A DNA stretch of 8,982 bases from JBGOTP01 sp041476545 (GTDB lineage Bacteria; Acidobacteriota; Vicinamibacteria; Vicinamibacterales; CAVVIG01). The notes below the pieces were generated by a model, which saw only the letters and a program-made list of their open reading frames with translations, made no database searches and was not told the origin of the DNA. Shown here piece by piece: positions 5,971-8,982 of this stretch (positions are counted from its first letter, which is position 1; every line of letters starts with the position of its first letter). The position numbers and the translations under genes were made by a program. The stretch covers positions 1 through 8,982 of the forward strand of contig JBGOTP010000214.1 in the NCBI GenBank assembly GCA_041476545.1, given 5' to 3'.

Positions 5971-7557
5971 CTACCGCACATCACGCCATGAACGTCCACC
6001 GGCAATCTGGCGTTCGAAACAGGCGCGTGCCCCGGCGTATGCGGCGTTCAACGCTCCGGCGGAGACGGGGCTGAGCAGGTCGACATCGGTCGGGCAGGGC
6101 GGGCGCGCCGAACTGAGTGTCTCGACACTGGGGCCATCCGCGAAATAGAGTGCCGCGCCTTCTCGAACCCATGCGGGGCGCCGGCCGAGGATTCCGTCGA
6201 CCAGCACGTGAGCCACTTGCCGACGAATGGTTCGCTCGAGCACGCCGCGATCGCGGAGAGGAGCGAGCGGCGGCAGATGGATCTCATCGTTGACAACCGC
6301 ACCGGGCGTGAACCACGCGCGACCTGTCGCGCGCGCATAGTCGTCGGTGGTGGGATGAACCCGGAGGGCCAGCCGCGACGGCACCGGCAGCCCCAACGCC
6401 TTCGCAAGAGCGTCGCGCTCGCGCGCAGCCAGCGCGATCATCGCCGTGCGCTCGCCTTCGTCGCCCTCCGGCAGCGAGAGAATCACGCCAGCCGCGGCGA
6501 CCGGGGGCGGAGGTGTGGCCGCTCGGGCTGAAGGCCGTGGGCCGGCAGACGGCGCAGTGGCCGGGGCCGCTGTAGGGATGGGAGCCATGGCACGCGGCGT
6601 ACGCCCGCCAATTGTCAGGCCCGGGAAGTAGCGCGCCAGGATAGCTGGCGCGCTCTCGCCTTTCACCGCGAGCTTGGCCGATCCGATGACGCACATGCCG
6701 ACGCCGTGCCCGGATCCATGTCCGTCCATCCGGTAGACGTCGCGCGTGCGCTTCAAATCGAAGGCCGCGCTTCGAACGTACTGCCAGCCAAGCGTCCGCC
6801 CCACGGCTGCCCGCAAATCCTGGCCCGAAATCGCCGAGGGCGTCAGGCCCTCCAGCGTGAGGCTCGCCACGCGGCCCGATATGTCGTGTGAGGCGATGGT
6901 CATCCCGCGGAGCGTCCCGCGAAACCCCGCCGCCGCAAACGACCGCTGCAAGTCGGCCAGCGCGATCTCCGCGGTCCAGGCGGGCTCGCCCTCGCATCCA
7001 TCGTCTGGCCGCGATGGCAGATAGGGCGGATCTTCCGCGCCCGGCCAGACAGCCGACGGAATCTCGGTCCGGCCACCGCACGACGCGCTGTAATAGATCG
7101 TCGCCGGCGCCCCGCGATAGAGCAGGATTCGCCCGGCGGTCGCCTGCGCCGCGCCCTGCGAGGACGCATTCGCGGTCCGCATGACTTGACAGTGCGTCTG
7201 ATCGCAAAGGTCGAATCCCTCGGCGCGGTGCCGGCCGAGGTTCGCCTCCGTGTAGGTCCTGACCGCAATGGCCAGCGCCTCCATCGCCGCCGGTGCGCTG
7301 CCCGGCAGCGCTTCCCCCGCCAGCACCCGCGACACGTACTCCTCGAGCGGGATCGATGTAATTTCGTATGTGGTGCCCCGCTGTACGCCAATACGAACCG
7401 TGGATGTCGCCCCACCTGCCCTACCCGCCTCGCCTGCCCCACCTGCCTGGCCTGCCCCACCCGGCCTACCTGCCCTACCCGCCTCACCCGGCCCACCTGC
7501 CCGGCCAGCCCCGCCTGCCATAAGCACTATCGTCAAAGCGAGTGCAGCGGCTCTCAT
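5971..7557 (-). CDS. SpoIID-family exported protein with C-terminal pseudo-gluzincin domain
   Basis: A 528-residue exported protein in three parts. A signal sequence (MRAAALALTIVLMAGGAG) is followed by a Gly/Ala/Arg low-complexity linker to about residue 50. A SpoIID domain (about 52-315) contains IPLEEYVSRVLAGEALP (catalytic-type E82), EALAIAVRTYTEANLGRH, GFDLCDQTHCQVM, YYSASCGGRTE and GHGSGHGVGMCVIGS. SpoIID is a lytic transglycosylase cutting denuded peptidoglycan; outside spore formers the family acts in the envelope. After an Ala/Pro-rich linker (320-355), residues about 355-528 resemble a zinc-peptidase fold: RRQVAHVLVDGILGRRPAWV then REGAALYF, where an active enzyme would have HExxH plus a downstream Glu. 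Here the first His and the Glu are Arg and Gln, so it is probably inactive. ATG at 7557 is chosen because it overlaps the upstream hydrolase stop (ATGA), implying translational coupling; the frame extending to 7851 is antisense to nothing known and overlaps the hydrolase. Confidence 0.85.
   Translation of the reverse strand: MRAAALALTIVLMAGGAGRAGGPGEAGRAGRPGGAGQAGGAGEAGRAGGATSTVRIGVQRGTTYEITSIPLEEYVSRVLAGEALPGSAPAAMEALAIAVRTYTEANLGRHRAEGFDLCDQTHCQVMRTANASSQGAAQATAGRILLYRGAPATIYYSASCGGRTEIPSAVWPGAEDPPYLPSRPDDGCEGEPAWTAEIALADLQRSFAAAGFRGTLRGMTIASHDISGRVASLTLEGLTPSAISGQDLRAAVGRTLGWQYVRSAAFDLKRTRDVYRMDGHGSGHGVGMCVIGSAKLAVKGESAPAILARYFPGLTIGGRTPRAMAPIPTAAPATAPSAGPRPSARAATPPPPVAAAGVILSLPEGDEGERTAMIALAARERDALAKALGLPVPSRLALRVHPTTDDYARATGRAWFTPGAVVNDEIHLPPLAPLRDRGVLERTIRRQVAHVLVDGILGRRPAWVREGAALYFADGPSVETLSSARPPCPTDVDLLSPVSAGALNAAYAGARACFERQIAGGRSWRDVR
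7410..7519. repeat. G/C-skewed tandem repeat after the SpoIID-family signal sequence
   Basis: About 110 nt of degenerate short units, reading on the minus strand as variations of GGCAGG, GTGGGGC and GCGGGTAGG. It encodes the Gly-Ala-Arg-Glu linker at residues 14-50 of the SpoIID-family protein. The coding strand is strongly G-rich, with many GGG runs. Runs spaced 6, 5 and 2 nt apart near 7484-7511 meet the usual G-quadruplex pattern (four GGG, loops of 1-7). Copy-number variation by slippage is likely. Confidence 0.75.
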
Positions 7558-8198
7558 GCGGCAAGCCCCAGAACGGCTTCCACGCTGTTCCAGATTCGAG
7601 GCAGGCTCGCCGTCAACTGGTGATCGTCGTCGAGCAGCGACAACGTAACGTTCGGACGTGCGCGCGCGAAGGCCTCCACGCTCCGATGGTCGACCGATGT
7701 ATCTCGCAGTCCCTGAAAGATCAACGTCGGCTGGGGCACCCGTGCGTTGAAGGCGTCGTACTGGAGGGTGTCCTCGTGGAACGCGTAGTTCAGGAGGCGT
7801 TCCTCGTTGTATGCGTAGTGAAAGAACGGCAGCGCGCCCAGACGCCGCCACTCCTCAATCCGCCCGGGCGGGAGCAGATGATGCCCCGGCTCGGCAAACA
7901 TCACCGCGGGCGCGAGCAGGACGAGCTGGTCGACGGACCGTCCCAGCCGCGCGGCAGCGAGAACCGCCAGCGCACCACCCAGGCTGGATCCGATGAGAAT
8001 CACAGGCCCGCGTGTCACCGCATCCACCTCGCGGGTCAGCTGCGCCAGCATCCGCGTCATCGTCAGCGTGGCAAAATCCGGCTCGTTGAAATCGGGTGCA
8101 CGCAACTCGACGCCGTGCCCCGCCAGCCGTTCGGCCAGGTAGACGGCCTTTGTGGATTTCGACGACGAGGTGAAGCCGTGCAGATAGAACACTTCCAT
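7554..8198 (-). CDS. Alpha/beta-hydrolase, YqiA/UPF0227-like esterase
   Basis: A 214-residue cytoplasmic hydrolase with no signal peptide, matching the compact YqiA-type esterase length. It opens MEVFYLHGFTSSSKSTKA, where H7-G8 forms the oxyanion-hole motif. The nucleophile elbow is LIGSSLGGALAV (Ser72 in G-x-S-x-G). The acid is likely Asp166 in FQGLRDTSVD and the base His193 in LLDDDHQL, giving a complete Ser-Asp-His triad. Expected chemistry is ester or thioester hydrolysis; the substrate is not evident. ATG at 8198 follows the SET gene by 31 nt. The TGA stop (7554-7556) overlaps the ATG of the SpoIID-family gene by 4 nt, a layout typical of coupled translation in an operon. Confidence 0.88.
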   Translation of the reverse strand: MEVFYLHGFTSSSKSTKAVYLAERLAGHGVELRAPDFNEPDFATLTMTRMLAQLTREVDAVTRGPVILIGSSLGGALAVLAAARLGRSVDQLVLLAPAVMFAEPGHHLLPPGRIEEWRRLGALPFFHYAYNEERLLNYAFHEDTLQYDAFNARVPQPTLIFQGLRDTSVDHRSVEAFARARPNVTLSLLDDDHQLTASLPRIWNSVEAVLGLAA

Positions 8199-8229
8199 CA
8201 GACGAGGTTCTTCACAGGCGTTACCGGCG

Positions 8230-8622
8230 TTAGAGCAACGTCTGGCATCCGCGACGGCAGCGACACGCGATCAGCCCTTCCCCGTCGGTGTTGTAGTTGT
8301 ACGTCAGTTCCTCGCCCTTCCGGATCGGGCGCGCGGCGCGAATCCAGATGACCCCCTTCTTGATGTCGATGTAACAGTTGGGTCGGCAGGCGTGATTGAT
8401 GAATCGCGCCTCGTTGCCGCCGACACCCGCGTCGATCACGGTCCGATTGGTGAGCTTGAAGCACCAGATATGCCCGCGACGGATATATCTGAGCTCGCGC
8501 TTGAGACTTTCCCTGTTGGAAATTTTTTCGCCGGCGTAGTGGATGACGCGGGTGTTTTTCGAAATGGCCCGAGTCGAGTACACGCCCCAACCGTGAATAC
8601 GTGATTTCCGTCGCTTGATCAT
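8230..8622 (-). CDS. Small SET-domain protein lysine methyltransferase
   Basis: A 130-residue single-domain SET protein, predicted to transfer methyl groups from S-adenosylmethionine to protein lysines. The motifs are complete: GWGVYSTRAI (11-20, cofactor loop), RFINHACRPNCY (73-84, matching the RFINHSCxPN knot strand), and EELTYNYN (104-111) with the catalytic-type tyrosines. A post-SET-like tail CRCRRGC (C120, C122, C126) could bind zinc together with C79, as in eukaryotic SET enzymes. The N-terminus is basic (MIKRRKSRIHG), which could bind nucleic acid or guide substrate choice. ATG at 8622 has an AGAG-type Shine-Dalgarno nearby. It lies 18 nt after the TonB receptor stop and 31 nt before the hydrolase start. 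Small SET proteins occur in scattered bacteria; physiological substrates are mostly unknown. Confidence 0.93.
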   Translation of the reverse strand: MIKRRKSRIHGWGVYSTRAISKNTRVIHYAGEKISNRESLKRELRYIRRGHIWCFKLTNRTVIDAGVGGNEARFINHACRPNCYIDIKKGVIWIRAARPIRKGEELTYNYNTDGEGLIACRCRRGCQTLL

Positions 8623-8640
8623 CGTCTCTATGAGTGTCTA

Positions 8641-8982
8641 TTACTTCCCACTGAAGCGAATGCGCAGACCTCCGTTGACGAGACGAGGTGCGCCGATGGT
8701 GGTCGGCGCCGTCTGCACGATGTACTGCTTGTCCGTCAGATTCTGAACGCCGAAGAAGACATCGACATTGCGAATCACGGTCCGCGACGCCATGAAGTCC
8801 AGGCTCGTGTATCCGGGCAGTCCCGGTGTGGATTCACCAGGCACAGTGGCCGTATTTGTCACGTCGTCGAACTGCCGCCCAATGAACTGTGCGGCGAGCG
8901 TGGCATTGAACAGCTTCGGATGCGAGAACGTCACCTGTGCCGAGCCGCGATGCTTGGGCACCTGGACAAGGTACTTGCCGAC
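8641..8982 (-). CDS. TonB-dependent outer-membrane receptor, C-terminal part (partial)
   Basis: The frame is open to the right edge of the window (113 residues visible) and ends at TAA (8641-8643). It shows the closing strands of a TonB-dependent receptor barrel: FNATLAAQFIGRQFDD, PGYTSLDFMASRTV, then NVDVFFGVQNLTDKQYIVQ, the typical penultimate-strand motif (xxGVxNLxDxxY), and the last strand NGGLRIRFSGK. Receptors of this class import large substrates such as siderophores, cobalamin or glycans across the outer membrane. The plug domain and substrate clues lie outside the window. Unusually, four residues (SGK after the Phe of RIRF) follow the usual terminal aromatic, which is often the last residue of the barrel. 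It is the most upstream gene of the possible SET-hydrolase-SpoIID transcript. Confidence 0.9.
   Translation of the reverse strand, partial: VGKYLVQVPKHRGSAQVTFSHPKLFNATLAAQFIGRQFDDVTNTATVPGESTPGLPGYTSLDFMASRTVIRNVDVFFGVQNLTDKQYIVQTAPTTIGAPRLVNGGLRIRFSGK

Noticed and set aside
7558..7851. 98-residue N-terminal extension of the SpoIID-family protein
   Set aside because: It overlaps the alpha/beta hydrolase gene out of frame, and a signal sequence begins at ATG 7557 with an ATGA coupling.
7542..8351. 269-residue plus-strand frame over hydrolase and SET genes
   Set aside because: No recognisable motifs; antisense to two motif-complete genes.
8198..8590. Second 130-residue minus-strand frame over the SET gene
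   Set aside because: It is a shifted frame of the SET gene with no motifs; the SET frame is complete at 8230-8622.

Overview
The window is GC-rich chromosomal DNA from a Gram-negative-type bacterium: it carries a Tat-exported periplasmic enzyme with its membrane heme partner and a TonB-dependent outer-membrane receptor. The gene mix (SpoIID-family protein, two msrP copies, a small SET-domain protein) and the abundance of short interspersed hairpin repeats between genes suggest an Acidobacteriota-like organism, perhaps Vicinamibacteria. That placement is inference; no marker gene proves it.

Left end (1-230): the last codons of what looks like a serine site-specific recombinase run into an initiator tRNA gene (tRNA-fMet, minus strand, CCA encoded). 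This is the layout expected where an integrated element abuts the 3' end of a tRNA. A perfect 9-bp hairpin just past the tRNA 3' end looks like its terminator. Divergent from the tRNA, with only 43 nt between them, is a PLP-dependent threonine/serine dehydratase (272-1285, plus).

Middle (1296-4201, minus): a methionine sulfoxide repair operon in the order msrP copy B, msrP copy A, msrQ. Two complete, diverged molybdopterin MsrP paralogs stand in tandem before one MsrQ heme membrane protein. A hairpin of tandem heptamers (consensus AGCTNTC) sits at each of the two internal gene junctions. A different CTTCGTG-type inverted repeat lies at the convergent msrQ/dehydratase ends and encodes the last residues of both proteins. 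A good TATAAT box lies upstream of msrP copy B, in the divergent gap to a small soluble histidine-kinase-like protein (4340-5071, plus) whose ATP-binding motifs are degenerate.

Right part (4913-8982, minus): a TonB-dependent receptor (C-terminal part only), a SET-domain methyltransferase, an alpha/beta hydrolase, a SpoIID-family protein with a C-terminal pseudo-peptidase domain, then a PHP-domain phosphoesterase. The first four are tightly spaced (18 nt, 31 nt, then a 4-nt ATGA overlap) and could be one transcript. The PHP gene's 3' end overlaps the kinase-like gene tail-to-tail by 159 nt.

The clearest points for follow-up are the tandem msrP pair with repeat-punctuated junctions, the SpoIID/pseudo-gluzincin fusion with a G-quadruplex-prone repeat behind its signal peptide, and the bacterial SET protein placed between a receptor gene and a hydrolase gene. 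I see no CRISPR array, defence cassette or other clearly new system.
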